From Malania oleifera (Eukaryota; Streptophyta; Magnoliopsida; Santalales; Ximeniaceae), in assembly GCF_029873635.1 (NCBI RefSeq), contig NC_080423.1, positions 94,516,691 through 94,580,690 of the forward strand: DNA of 64,000 nucleotides, given 5' to 3'. Of the stretch, positions 11,361 to 23,600 are shown in pieces. Under the pieces are notes generated by a model. The model worked only from the letters and a program-made list of their open reading frames with translations, had not been told where the DNA came from and ran no database searches. Each line of letters opens with the position of its first letter. The first letter of the stretch is position 1. A program made the position numbers and the translations under genes.

Positions 11361-12627
11361 ATTGGTATTGTATTTAGATCTATCTAGTAGTAAATCCTAT
11401 TGGATTAAAGGATGTATTTTCAAATTGTTTTTCATGATCATAAAAATCCTTCCAAAAATGACTCAAGATTAGAATATTCTGAGGTTGCTTCTAAATCACT
11501 AACTTGTTCATCTAAAGTGTTGATTTGTTTTGAAGAAGATGCTTTAATTTGTTCTTCTACTTCCATTTTCATATTTTGAATTTCTTCTTCCACTTATATT
11601 TTGGCTTTGTTTCTTTTTTTGCCTTGGCTAATTTTTCAACTATTTCATTAAGAATATCATCATTATCACTAAAGCATCCTTTGAGATACAAAGGGTCAGG
11701 AAAATTATATTTCTTCTTTAATTTTTTTTCATGGACAAGTGGTTTTATTTTTTATTTCCCTTTATCTTTTTTATTTTTCCCAAAGATTGACTCTGACATT
11801 GAAAAAGTGGCCGAGCTTGGGAAACTTGAGGGTGGCTAGTATTTTTTATCCTTTGGATTTGGAGCAGTCATTCTTAAGGAAGGTATGGTTGCTAGTTGCT
11901 CTAAACGTATTTCTACTCTATCAAATTGTTCTCCTATTGTAGTGAGATAGTCATTTGAGAAATTGTTTTGTTTTACAAGTATCTCCATTTGTTGTTGAGT
12001 AGCGCTGATATTTTTGGATTTTCAAATTCAGTTTTTACAAAAGGTACACCTTCTACTTCATTATTCCTGTATTTAAAATAAATTTTCTCTGGTGGAGGAT
12101 GGATATTATTCACCATTCCGGTTACCGTTTCGTAAGTCTCTTTTGGTTGATCAATAACGTCGCAAATTTTCTTCCTGTTGCAAAACCATTCAAAGAATCT
12201 AAGATTTTATTTTCTATTAATCATTTCATCACACCATTCACAGTTGTATTTTTCAATATTTTTTTGTAGAGTATTTTTGAAAGAATTGTTTTCTTAAAGT
12301 TTCATTTTTGTTTGAGCAGAAATCCTTGTTTAATCTTTTCTTATCAATTAAAAAGGTATCTTGTTCTATAATATTTATTTCATACATCTGAGATTTAGCT
12401 GGAGATGCGAAATTTTGTTCTTTAAAGACTGGTTGAGCTACTTGATTTTCTATTCTTCTTCATTTTATTTGTTCAGATATATCCTGTTTAGATGAGGAGT
12501 TCGAAAGGCGAGATTGTTCAAACTCATAAGTCATTCTTTTGGGCACAGAGTAAGACCTTGTTATACTAAGGGAAGGTTGTGCTGTTTGAAAATCATCTAT
12601 CGATACAACATCTGAAAGTCTATTGTT
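11361..12627 (-). pseudogene. Pararetrovirus polyprotein linker between movement and coat domains, broken
   Basis: The minus strand keeps the direction of the flanking viral domains and reads through in pieces, for example YSVPKRMTYEFEQ (about 12560-12520) and FFEWFCNRKKI (about 12200-12165), separated by several stops and frameshifts. A charged, coiled-coil-like segment (ILNEIVEKLAKAKK) lies near 11650-11610. Continuity in one orientation from 13442 to 10459 indicates one integrated polyprotein segment rather than separate insertions. No protease, RT or RNase H region follows. Confidence 0.5.
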
Positions 12628-13442
12628 TCATTGGAATGTAATTCTTAAATCCCCGTCATTGTATTCAATAAATCCTCCGAAATGACTGCTTAGGACTCTT
12701 AATCTTGGAGCATAAACTTTTGATTTAAGCCATTGATCTGGGGGGTCAATTTCCTCCCAATGTAAAACTCTTGGAACCATTGTATTGCTTCGATCAAAGC
12801 ATATTGTTTGTCTTGGAGGTACATTTGGAGGAAGAAATGATGGAATTATTCCTGAAGTCATTATTCTGTAATGGATTCAGAAAATTAATTTATATGGCGA
12901 AGAGTCATGGCGGAAATTGCAATTGTGAGTTTGAATGTATATTATTAAACATTTTTTTGAATATATATTACTAAATATTTTTCTTTACGATCATCAACAT
13001 TTATTTCTATTGTAAAGTTGGGACAGCACATAAAATATATTGGTCCATTTGTTAAAGATGTTTCTACCATTTCAATTATAGATTGTTTGTAATTCGAAAT
13101 TTGATCATCTTTTAAAACTAGAAGGAGAGAGTTGTTAAGTCCAGTTTTTACCAGTGGTTTGTGTCCTATTTGAACACAACCAATACGTAGATCATTAAAT
13201 CCTAGTTTAGTATAATTTTTTAGAATCTTTTTAGATAGAAGATTTTTAGAATATGTTTTATCTACAAACTTAACATTAATTTCTTTTATTTTTTGGCTAA
13301 TTTTTGATTTAAAATCTAACAATTTTCCCTTTTTGTATATTGTTTCCTTGTTAAATTCAGGTAGTTTCCAATTTGCTAACTCTTTATCATCCCAACATGT
13401 CTCATGACTTTTAATTGATTTACTAGCTTCACTCCCTTGCAT
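12628..13442 (-). pseudogene. Endogenous pararetrovirus movement-protein region (30K type), broken
   Basis: An open stretch of 165 codons (13442-12945) contains FNDLRIGCVQIGHKPLV and NGPIYFMCCPNF, the conserved core of caulimovirid movement proteins, which form tubules through plasmodesmata. After a break at 12862-12944, a further 77-codon stretch (12861-12628) carries PPNVPPRQTICFDRS, a segment found just downstream of the movement domain in petuvirus-like polyproteins. The order movement then coat on the minus strand matches the single-polyprotein plan of Petuvirus/Florendovirus. Genus is not resolved. Confidence 0.65.
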
Positions 13443-13617
13443 ACTACTAGCACCTTAGCCACTAGCCATAAAGAGATCAAAATTAATTATTTTTATTCTG
13501 CAATTCCTTAGGTTATCCTAGACTTATCGTCCTCCAAAATCATCAAAATGGGACTTACTACCTAACCTTAGAATCTCTAGGTCTAAAAATAACCAATCCT
13601 AATTTCCTTAAAATTTT

Positions 13618-13630
13618 GACCCTGATACCA
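13618..13630 (-). other. Candidate tRNA-Met primer-binding site of the pararetrovirus
   Basis: The minus strand reads TGGTATCAGGGTC, close to the TGGTATCAGAGC tRNA-Met priming site used by caulimovirids. It lies about 180 bp upstream of the first movement-protein codon on the same strand, where the genome origin is expected. Two mismatches and short length keep this tentative. Confidence 0.4.
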
Positions 13631-13639
13631 TTCTTATCC

Positions 13640-14205
13640 AGGAAGATGAATAGTGTAAAACAATTAAATAGTGCGAGTACATGATTAAAGTAATTAAAAA
13701 TAACTATGAGTGCGTAAAATAATAATGCAACGGAAATTAAAAACAACAATACTTTTATTAGATAAAATACAAATTATAACTTATAAATTGTTCAGAATAT
13801 TTTAAGATGACCGGAAAACTGGATACATTGGTTGTTGTAATTTTTTTTTTTTGGTTAGCAAGAAAATTAATGCAAAATTTCCAAGAACATAATGGAGCCT
13901 AGGCAATCTTGTTAATTAGTGAGAGCATTGACAAGGAAGGGATTTGTTAATATGATGTGGGTTTAATTTTAGGTTGGATTTTGAAAAAAGGAGTGGAGTG
14001 GGTGGAGACCCAGCTCAGTGTGCGGTGGGCACGTGGTCCAAAGTTCAAAGTCCACTTTCCTTCATTCACCAACACCTTTCCTTTCATTTGCTTGAATGTG
14101 TTTTGGCACTTTTTGGTCAAAAGATCATTAAAGTATTAACAGGACTTGAATGGGTTTAGGTCTACTAGAAGTGGAATCTCACTTCTTGAATTCTTACATT
14201 CTTAG

Positions 14206-14279
<74 letters not shown>

Positions 14280-15546
14280 GGGAATAAGAATTAATCTTGT
14301 TGCATACCATATGATGATCATTTTTTTACTATTTGAAAACTCGGAATTTGGATAATGTATTTTAATTTTCGTATGATTTTTAATAAAATACAATACAAAT
14401 TATATTGAAATTTATTCAAATTCATGCAAGTCTAAATTCATTGTTAAAATTCGTACTCCACACACAACCATAATAATTTTTTTTTTTGTTATTGTACAAT
14501 TTATAAACTTGATATTATTAATCAAAATATATTGATGTACAATAACTACGTTTTAAAAAAATTATCACGGTAAAAATTAAAAAAAAATATTGACCCAAAA
14601 TTAGTATGATAACTAGTAGAACTGACCCACACTTTGTGACGGGCATACATATGTATTTCGATAATTAGTTTTGATAATAATATCATAATTTAACACATTA
14701 TTTTTTTTTATTTGTTCAACATAATTGACAAATATTATATGCATATTATAAAATGTATAAAAATTGCACGCAATACATAAAACTTTAAAAGTATTATGAT
14801 CATGTATATATGATATAAATTTATTTGTGATTGATTAATTTAAATGTAAAATTAATTTAGAAAACTAAAATACAGATATATATAATAATAATATTGAATG
14901 GAGATTTAAAATATAAAATTTGACTAATATTTCAATACTTTATTTTATAACATATGGAAAGATGAACATTTATTAAATTACACGTGTTTATGTATTTATA
15001 TATAAATATATATTATTTATAATTATAATATTTTGATTTTGGAACCTTCTGGTGGAAAGTAGGTGAGAAAACAATCATTTATTCTAATTTTAATGTATAT
15101 AGTATATGTAAACAGAAATGTAACACGGTATAAATATTTGTATATTTTTGAATAGCTTTAATTAAAATTAATTTTATAATTTAAGTGGAGAAAAATTACA
15201 TTGTATTGTATATATTATATTGAATATTTTAAAAATAATTCCAATTATTAATGCTAATTTTAATGTATATAATGTATGTAAATATAAATGTAACATATAT
15301 ATTTTTGAATAATATAAGATTGATTTTATACTTTTAGTAGATGTAAATATAAACCAATAATAAAGAATGTAGAAACTAATAATTTAAATTAAGTTTATAA
15401 TGTAAATGTATTGATAAAGATAGTGACACAAGTTTGTTAAGTTGGGATCATTTTTTTAAAAATTATTTACTAAAATTCATTCATGTTTATATTTGTAAAT
15501 TTTGTCTATGAAATAAATAAATAAATAATGGAATCATTGTATAGAG
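13640..15546. other. AT-rich intergenic stretch
   Basis: No supported gene. It contains a CA/TA microsatellite (14209-14276) and a diverged direct duplication around TAATTTTAATGTATATA at about 15085-15185 and 15253-15340. The remainder is very AT-rich unique-looking sequence. Confidence 0.5.
14209..14276. repeat. (CA)n-(TA)n compound microsatellite
   Basis: Seventeen CA dinucleotides (14209-14242) pass directly into about seventeen TA units. Confidence 0.95.
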
Positions 15547-16052
15547 TAGGGGTGTGCAAATGGTCAGTTTGACCAAATTCAGTTAATTAATCAAATTAAC
15601 TGAACTTTTCGGTTAACACTAATCCCTAACCGAACCGACCGAATTAGTTGTTGTAATTGAACCGTACTCGACTGAATCAAATTTTCAGGTAATTCAGTTA
15701 ACCGAATAAATTTAAAATTAATTATAAAAATAAAATATGATTGCAAATTTTGTTTCTAATTTACCAATTTAAGCTTAATTAATAAAACGATTTATTGATA
15801 AAAGAGATATTTTAAGATTATATATTAATATTACTCATTTATATTTAATTATTAATTAATTAGTAATTTGGGTAGTTTAGTTAACCGAATTAAAAATTCT
15901 CCATACCCGAACCGAAAATTGAATACTTGAATTTATCCAAATCTCAAACCGAACCAAACCAAACCAAATCTATATATTAACCGAACCGATCCGGCTGAAC
16001 TTGGTCGTTTAATTTGATTAATTCTGTTAAACCCAAATTATGCTCACTCTTA
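15547..16052. mobile_element. hAT-like non-autonomous element (MITE)
   Basis: The left end is TAGGGGTGTGCAAATGG. The right end, read on the minus strand, is TAAGAGTGAGCATAATTTGG, giving imperfect terminal inverted repeats of hAT type. The interior is full of AACCGAACC / GGTTCGGTT motifs, as in the subterminal regions of the hAT element at 27607-32079, and it encodes nothing. The 8 bp to the left (GTATAGAG) is not cleanly repeated on the right, where a TA/GA microsatellite has grown. Confidence 0.5.
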
Positions 16053-16053
16053 T

Positions 16054-16122
<69 letters not shown>

Positions 16123-16201
16123 TGAAGTTTAATAAATAAATTTTGAACTCAGTCGTTTAATTTGATTAATTCTGTTAAACCCAAATTATGCTCACTCTTA
16201 T

Positions 16202-16241
<40 letters not shown>

Positions 16242-16264
16242 ATGAAGTTTAATAAATAAATTTT
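15997..16264 (+). repeat. Tandem duplication including the MITE end and a TA/GA microsatellite
   Basis: Unit 1 (15997-16144) and unit 2 (16145-16264) both run from GAACTYRGTCGTTTAATTTG through the MITE end and a (TA)n(GA)n tract to AATGAAGTTTAATAAATAA. The units differ mainly in microsatellite length (TA 16053-16074 plus GA to about 16120, against 16202-16240). Confidence 0.9.
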
Positions 16265-16979
16265 AAAAAGCCTGGGGCCAAAGAGAGAGAAAGAAATTTA
16301 AAAATAAATTGAAAATAATTAAAGAAAGTTAGTGGAGGTTGTGTGGACCCTCAACCTTTGTTGGGAGAGAGAAGAGGAAAAACAAGGGGTTGCATGGCCT
16401 CAATGTGAGAGAGTGGATGAGAGAAAAATGATAGTCGCAAAATAAAATAAAGAATTTAAATAAAAAAGGTAAAATAATTTCAATTCTCATACAAATCTCA
16501 AAAAATCTAAAAATAAACTAGCATTTTTTATAATCCTTTGTAAAAAATAAAATTTGCATAATTAAACAAACGTCAGGTTTTTTCATAACGTATGCGAGCT
16601 TAAATTGGATCTTTGCTAAAATATAGTAATTCTAGTCTCCGAAGATCTAAAAAATGAGATGGTATTTTTGTAAATATTCATGAATCTCTCGCAATTCTCT
16701 ATTAATAATTTTGGGATATTATGAGTTCTAAAAAGCACAAGTAGAGAGAATATTTTATTAAATAAAAAAATAAAAAACTCAAAATCATGACATCGACGCT
16801 CACCTTTCATAGCTAGAATATATATATAATAATATATAATATAAATAAATTTTATGTATGTGTTTCTTCTATGGATAGGGTCATTATTGCCATCAAAGAC
16901 AAATGACTCTCTCTGTGTTAGCATTCGTACGAGCCTAAAATGGACCCTTCGAAAGACCTATCACTCCCAATTCAATTGA
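16265..16979. other. Upstream flank of MED33
   Basis: No supported gene. The 102-codon minus frame at 16616-16924 has no recognisable domain and biased composition. This stretch may include distal promoter sequence, but no TATA box can be placed with confidence. Confidence 0.35.
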
Positions 16980-17324
16980 ATGTCGTTTCAAGTGTGTTCG
17001 CGTTGCGTATTGGGCTCTCTAACCTTCAAAATTTCAAACCATTTTGACAATTTTTTCTTGGAAAACAAAACCCCCAATTTGACACGGTCACACGGACAAA
17101 AGATAACACCTTCCAGTCTTCGCCGCAGTCTTACTCCTTCCTTTGGCCGGCATTTACTTCTTTCCCCGCGCATCTCATCCTCTCTTTCTTCTTCTGCAAT
17201 CGCAATGGCGGGTTTGGGACGATTGGGCGAAAGCAGGAGCGCACGTGGGCGGTCGGTTTCTCTCTAATTGAGGTAGTTGTGTGCGTGTGGTGTGTGGGCG
17301 GAGCAGAAGCAGAAGCAGAAGTGA
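16980..17324 (+). promoter_or_regulatory. MED33 proximal promoter and 5' leader (approximate)
   Basis: GC content rises sharply compared with the flanks. There is a pyrimidine-rich tract (TCTCTTTCTTCTTCTG, about 17180-17195), typical of plant transcription start regions. A CACGTG G-box palindrome lies at 17242-17247. A purine-rich AGCAGAAGCAGAAG repeat sits just before the start codon at 17325. The transcription start is not determined. The leader contains a 20-codon upstream ORF. Confidence 0.45.
17205..17267 (+). CDS. Upstream ORF in the MED33 leader (20 codons)
   Basis: An ATG in the context GCAATGGCG (good plant context) opens a 20-codon frame, MAGLGRLGESRSARGRSVSL, ending 57 nt before the MED33 ATG. 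If transcription starts upstream of 17205, ribosomes would meet this ATG first, so it could dampen MED33 translation and require reinitiation. Whether the transcript includes it, and whether the peptide is conserved, is unknown. Confidence 0.35.
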   Translation: MAGLGRLGESRSARGRSVSL

Positions 17325-17602
17325 ATGGCGAGTGAGGCGTTGAGGCAATTGGAGCAGAGAGTGATGGAGACGCTCAAAGGGTGTCAAGAGCGAAGGGAGC
17401 CGCCATTGGTATGGACCCTTGAAGTCTCCAGGTGTTTGGGGATTGCGGGGTTGGGGTTGCCCAGTCCCGAGCTAGCGGAGGTGCTCGTCTCCAACCTCTG
17501 TTTCGCCAACACCAACAACCCCTCTCTCTGGAAGTTCCTGGACCAAGCCCTCTCCTCCCGCATCGTCTCTTCCCTTCATGTCCTCTCCCTCCTTTCTTCC
17601 AG
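17325..17602 (+). CDS. MED33: MED33 exon 1 (residues 1-93)
   Basis: Starts at ATG 17325, the first in-frame ATG of the conserved N terminus (MASEALRQLEQRVMETLKGC). It covers LPSPELAEVLVSNLCF and SLWKFLDQALSSRIV, standard N-terminal helices of the family. Donor is TCCAG|GTTC; an Arg codon is split (AG + G). Confidence 0.93.
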
Positions 17603-20600
17603 GTTCTTCTTTCTTCTTTCTTCTTTCTTCTTGTTTATATTTTCGGGCACGCTGTTAAAGCTTGACTTTAAATGATAATTTGGAAAAAACAAATGGGTGA
17701 GAACTAAAATTATGAAAATTGAAAATAAAGGAAATGTAAATCGGCAATGGAAGGCCTGCTGACAGGTCAGGAACATGGTAAAAATATTAGGGAAAGGAAA
17801 ATAAAACATCAAGGAATTTGCATTTTCTGTTTGATTATCAAGGAAAATGAGAAAGAAAATATGAAATATACTAAATCCATGAACAAAATTTTGATTTTAC
17901 ACATTATTAATATACTCACTTCCTTTTGTTGTTAGTTCATTTTTCGAGTTTTGTTTGGTGTTTTTGATTTGTTTAATGTTTTGGGAGGGTTTTATTTTCT
18001 TTATCTGTATTCTCCCTTATACTTGTCTTGTAATCACCCCAAGCAAAATTTTTGATCCAAATAGACCCTTAATTTATTGATGAAAACAAACTGTTGTGAT
18101 TGCTAGAGCTATTATATATAATTAAGCTGTCCATTCTATTGTAAACACACCATATTATTGTATTGAATGAAAGTTGTTGTCTGTAAAGCTTATTTTAGGC
18201 TGTTAATGTCATTGAATGTGCATAGATTTACGAAGAAAAGAGAAAAAACATGGTGTGTTTTTTACTATAAAAAAAAGTAGTGAAAATGCATTACTCCCCT
18301 ATGTATTCAATTTTTTTCCCTGTACAACAAAGCCTTCCAATTCTGTTGAATATCAGTTAAATGCAGTCCTTAAAAACCCCAGCAGAAGCCCATAAGGAAG
18401 CAAGATATACAATTTCATGCAAAAGCAGGCTCAAAGACAAATATTCACCTTTGAAGATTCCACTGTTACTTTCCAACCACAACAAATCACAGCAAACACA
18501 GAACGCTGCTCTATTTATTTGGTTTGATGGCATACCCTATAAAACAAACACAGAATGCTGCTCTATTTATTTAGTTTGATGGCATACCCTATAAAATCAA
18601 GATGTGCTGATTTCTAGTGTACCGCACTGACACAATATTCCATTTTCTTTTTGGAATCAATAGTCAACAGTTATACTTCAGGAGCATCTGGTATGTCCTG
18701 AATCATTTAAAGCCATCTAATTCGTAAACCACAAGGATTTAAGTTTTCTATTTTCCTTTTTAATTTTTTATTTTGACTTTCACTATTGCTGATAGGCTGA
18801 GTTTTCACCATGTGCATAGTTACAAGAACCAAAATCTGAAAGGAACACTTACCATTGCATTTTTCTTATATTTTCTCTAAAAAACTTAAAAATTTTCCAA
18901 TAATTATCAGTTATATCAATATTATAAACCAAAATGAATATGTTCTTTAATTGGTTTACATTTCAAAGGAACAGCATCATCATTGTATTTCATGAGGAAC
19001 CTATGAGACAGTGATAGTATTTCTTATTATAAACTGTATTTCTCAATCTAATTTCATAAAAATGGCCATATTGCCAAATTAAATGAGTCAAGCCAATATT
19101 TATTCCCACTAACATTTCTTCCATTTAAAAGAAATTCACAAAAGTAATCCTGGTGCCGATCAGATATTCAAAACTTCAGGAAAACATCCATTGACCCCTA
19201 TCCCAATGAATACCTTCTTTGCCCATCTCATTCTCTAGAACAAGTCCTTACTATGTTGCTCAGTAGTTTTCCCCTGCCTGATGCAGGCTTCTATCCACAT
19301 TTTAAGGAAAATTTCAGATATCACTTTAGAAAAATTTCCTTAGTCCTTGCAGCTCTTGCCTAAAGGCGATTTTCTGGGTAGCTTCTAGCTGCAAACACTC
19401 ATTCTGGAAGTCACTGATAGATTTGGCAATATAGAAGGAGAAAATAATAGTATTGATGGTTGGTTTTGTAGCGTCCATTTTCCATGCTTTTAATGTCTCT
19501 TGTGAAATAATGTTATAGATTAGTTGTAGTTCATGAAAATACTTCTTCACTATAATTTTGGAAAAAGATCCATTAAACTTAAAAATTTTATTAGTAGTTT
19601 GGTACAAGGAAGCATACGGGACAATTGTTGCAGCTTTGAGCTGTGTTTGGCTTGGGGAACTAGGGTTTTCAAATTTCTTGCTAAGTTTGAGCTAAGGGTC
19701 AGTTGTATTAAAACTAAAACTTAAAGCTGTCATTGAACTGTAAAGTCAAGTGTGACGCAAACATTATTTTTCGATTGAAAATTTGAGTTGAAAATATTCT
19801 ACATCAATAAACACAAAGATTACTAAGTATTTTGAGCTTCACTTTGCGCTTTCTTTATATTTTCCATTTCTTTGGAAAATTTGAGCACTCTTTCTCATTG
19901 GATATACATAGTGCAACTTTGTTGCAGTAAGTGTCTGTGTTAATAATTGTTTTTCGTCTGGTTCTGCTTTGCTGATAAAAGTGGCTAGTTAACATGAGCT
20001 TTTCAGAACCTTCTGTTTGCTTAACATATTTTCCAATTCATATTTTTTGATTCGTATAGAATGCTCAAATGAAGGACAAATTTTATTGTTATCTTTTATT
20101 TTTATATGTAAGTGCATATTTATATAATTTAAATAATTTTAATACGAATTAGTTGGTGACTTCGTTCAGGTAGGGCAGTTCTCAATTTAAAATTTGAATC
20201 TAATCAATTGTCTTCCCCATTTAAAATGGATGTAGGGTTGCATAATATGTAATAGATGCGAACATATGATTTGACTATGCACATGCTTTTTGGAGGAATT
20301 TTAGATCTTTCTAATTGTCTGACTTTACATAAATACTTGGGAACTTGGAATCAGGGATTCATGTAAAAAGGGCACTATCTATTTGGTGAAATTCAGAAAT
20401 TTATTAAATCTTCTGGAAAAGGAATGCTATCTTATTTTAAAAAGAAGATTTTGGAAAACTAAGTTGATTCTCTTGTTTATGAGATGTGTTATCATATCTT
20501 TGTCACAGGGTAATTCCTCATCGCTGGTCTCAACCAGAGGCATATAGGCTCTATCTTGAACTTCTAAGCAGATATGCCTTTGCATTTGATCCATTGGAGG

Positions 20601-23600
20601 GAGATGCTTGCAGAGACAAGTAAGTGTTTTTTCCCATTTTGTCCCGAGTTCAGAAGTTTGCTTTGTGCCTGTGTGCCCCTTTGGAAGCTTGATTTTTTGT
20701 GCAAATAAAGGGAGTGACATAGCAGAAACCTAGTATTGACAGCTAATATATGGGGATCTCTATTTTCTTTCCTGGTGACTCTGCACTGGGCCTCTGGCAG
20801 GAATCCTTTGGACAAACATTAAAAAATATGGCCAGGGCAAGGATAAGGGTTAAAATTGGCAATTTTGCAAATTTTTTTTTTTGTGAACTTTGGATTTTGA
20901 GAGAGGGGATGCCTAATTTTGCCAAAATCAGGTTTCAAGTTTTTTTAAACAAAATTTTGGTCGAAATTTCTTAAATTTCTAGTTTTTCAACCAACATTTC
21001 TGAAATTTAAAATAAAAACTATAAAGGAGGAAAATTTGAAGTTCTTAGAATTTTTTTTCTAAATTATTTAGAATGGTGAATTTTAATATTTCCCAAAATT
21101 TTGTTCATATTTTCTATTACTTATTAAAAGTTTTTGGTGTTTCTTTAAATTGAAATTAAAATTTGTCAAAATTTCTGTAAATTGAGACCCTTGAAATTTC
21201 TTGAAATTTCAAATGAAAGTGAAATATTAGTCCTTGACTCCTTGGTTAGATCTTGAACTTGAAATTGAATGATGGAGGGCAATGATAACTAAAAGACAGT
21301 GAGGTAGAATAGGGAGCTAAACATTGGATGAATTGATTCGACTTTTGGAGGCTGATTTCAAAGAATGAGGTCAGGGATGTGTTGGGTCCTAAACTCAAAT
21401 GTTTTAGGCTTATGTTTATCTTTGGGTTTGTTTGTAAATAGGTGTGTGCTGGAGAACCACTAATGGAGAGCTTTAGGGCCTGTTTATTGTGGAAAACATT
21501 TTCTATTTTTCATTTTTTACTTTTCCAAAGAATAATAAAAATTTTAGCTTATTTTTTAGTTTTTCAAGATTTGTATTAAAAAGATACAAAATGAAGAGTT
21601 TGTTTAAATATGCAAAACAATCTTCATTTTGTATTTCTAGATTTCAAAATAATTACAAAAAGACAACTTATTTTCCAATTTTTAAAAATTTATACAAGGT
21701 TATATCTAGAATCATGAATTTTGATGCTTGAATTTTGGATTTGTGTGGATTTAGAAGAAACTCTATACATAATCTGCACAAATTAAAGTCCAAGATATGA
21801 TTTGCATCCTCCCATATGCAAAGTAAGAGTTAGAAATCAAGAAAACTAATTAAAAGGTTTTTTTCTAACTTTTCTATATAAATTTGGAAAATTGGAAAAC
21901 AAGGTGACATTTTTTGTAATTATTTGAAAAATTAGAAATGGAAAATGTTGAAATGTGGAAAAGAAAACTGAATATTACACTAACTTATGAAAAAGATTAC
22001 AGTTCCTTTAAATAGATGATAATTCTCATTTAATTACTAGGGATATTTACTACATACTGAAAATAGAATATCCTATTTAAAATGGAAAGTAGTAGAATAG
22101 GAAGACTATCTATAGAATCGGGTAACATGCTACCCAAATCCCCTAGGATCGTGGAACAAATCAACTGATTTGTTAGCTGTAAATCTCCTAAAGATCAGCC
22201 TCTAATAAAGGCTGACAGATATCTAATAATTCTACACTCCCCCTCAAGTTGGGCTGTAAATATTGATTAGGCCCAGCTTGGAACTCAGATCATCAAAATT
22301 CTTTCTTGGCAGAGCCTTGGTAAGGATATCGGCTGTTTGGAGACATGTAGGCACATACAACATCTTGATTATTCCTTCCTCTATTTTTTCTTTTATGAAA
22401 TGTCGATCCATCTCCTCATGTTTTGTTCTATCATGATGCACTGGGTTCTTTGCAATGCTGATGGTTGGCTGATTGTCATAGAACATCTTCATGGGGTTTT
22501 CACCTGAAATCTTTAATTCCTTTAGAAGCCTTCTTAGCCATATTCCTTCACAGATGTCGTGTGCCATTGCCCTGAATTCAGCTTTTGCACTGCTTCTTGA
22601 CACAACTGATTGCTTCTTATTTCACCATGTAACTAGGTTTCCTAACACATATGTGCTATACCTAGAAGTTGACCTTCGATCATGTATTGATCCTGCCCAT
22701 TTTGCATCACCAAATACTTCAATATCTCTTCTTTGATTCTTCTAAAAAAATGATCCTTTACCTAGTGTTAGCTTCAGATATCTTAGGATTCCATAAACTG
22801 CTTCCATATGTTCTTCATTGGGATTGTTCGTGAATTGACTCACCATATTGACAGAGAGGCCAATATCAGGTCGGGTGTGAGACAAATATATAAGTTTTCC
22901 AACTAGTCTTTGATATCTACCTTTATCCACTAGTGCACTGTCTTCCTTGGCTCCTAGTTTGGTTGTTGAATCCATAGGAGTATTTTCTGGCTTGCATCCG
23001 AGCATCCCAGTCTCTTTCAAAAGATCTAGAACATATTTCCTTTGGGAGACAAAGATTCCTTTCCTTGACCGTGCCACTTCCATGCCTAGGAAATATTTGA
23101 GATTCCCAATGTCCTTGATTTCAAATTCTTTAGCTAGAAGACTTTTGAGACTACTCATGTCCTCCTCATAATCTCCCGTTAGAATGATGTCATCCACATA
23201 TACAATGAGGATAGAAATTTTTCCTTTAGGAGAGTATTTAACAAATAGTGCATGATCAGATTGACATTGAGAATAGCCATACCTCCTGACTACCTTTGTG
23301 AACTCTCGAACCAGGCTCTTGGGGATTGCTTGAGCCCATATAAAGATCTTCCGAGTTTGAAGATTTTGTTGTGTGTAGCTTGTGTCTTGAATCTAGGAGG
23401 AATTTCCATGTAGACTTCTTCAGCTAGGTCTCCATTGAGGAAGACATTCTTGACATCTAGTTAGTGAAGAGGCTAGTCTAAATTTGTTGCCAAAGATAAG
23501 AGGACCCGCACTATATTTAACTTGGCTGCAGGGGCAAATGTTTCCTCGTAGTCGATTCCATATGATTGAGTGAATCCCTTTGTTGCCAGCCGAGCTTTGA

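Noticed and set aside
14202..14393. 63-codon minus frame with Tyr/Ile and Cys/Val repeats
   Set aside because: It translates a CA/TA microsatellite.
16616..16924. 102-codon minus frame upstream of MED33
   Set aside because: Ile/Tyr/Phe-rich translation of AT-rich DNA with no domain, and no sign of a divergent gene.
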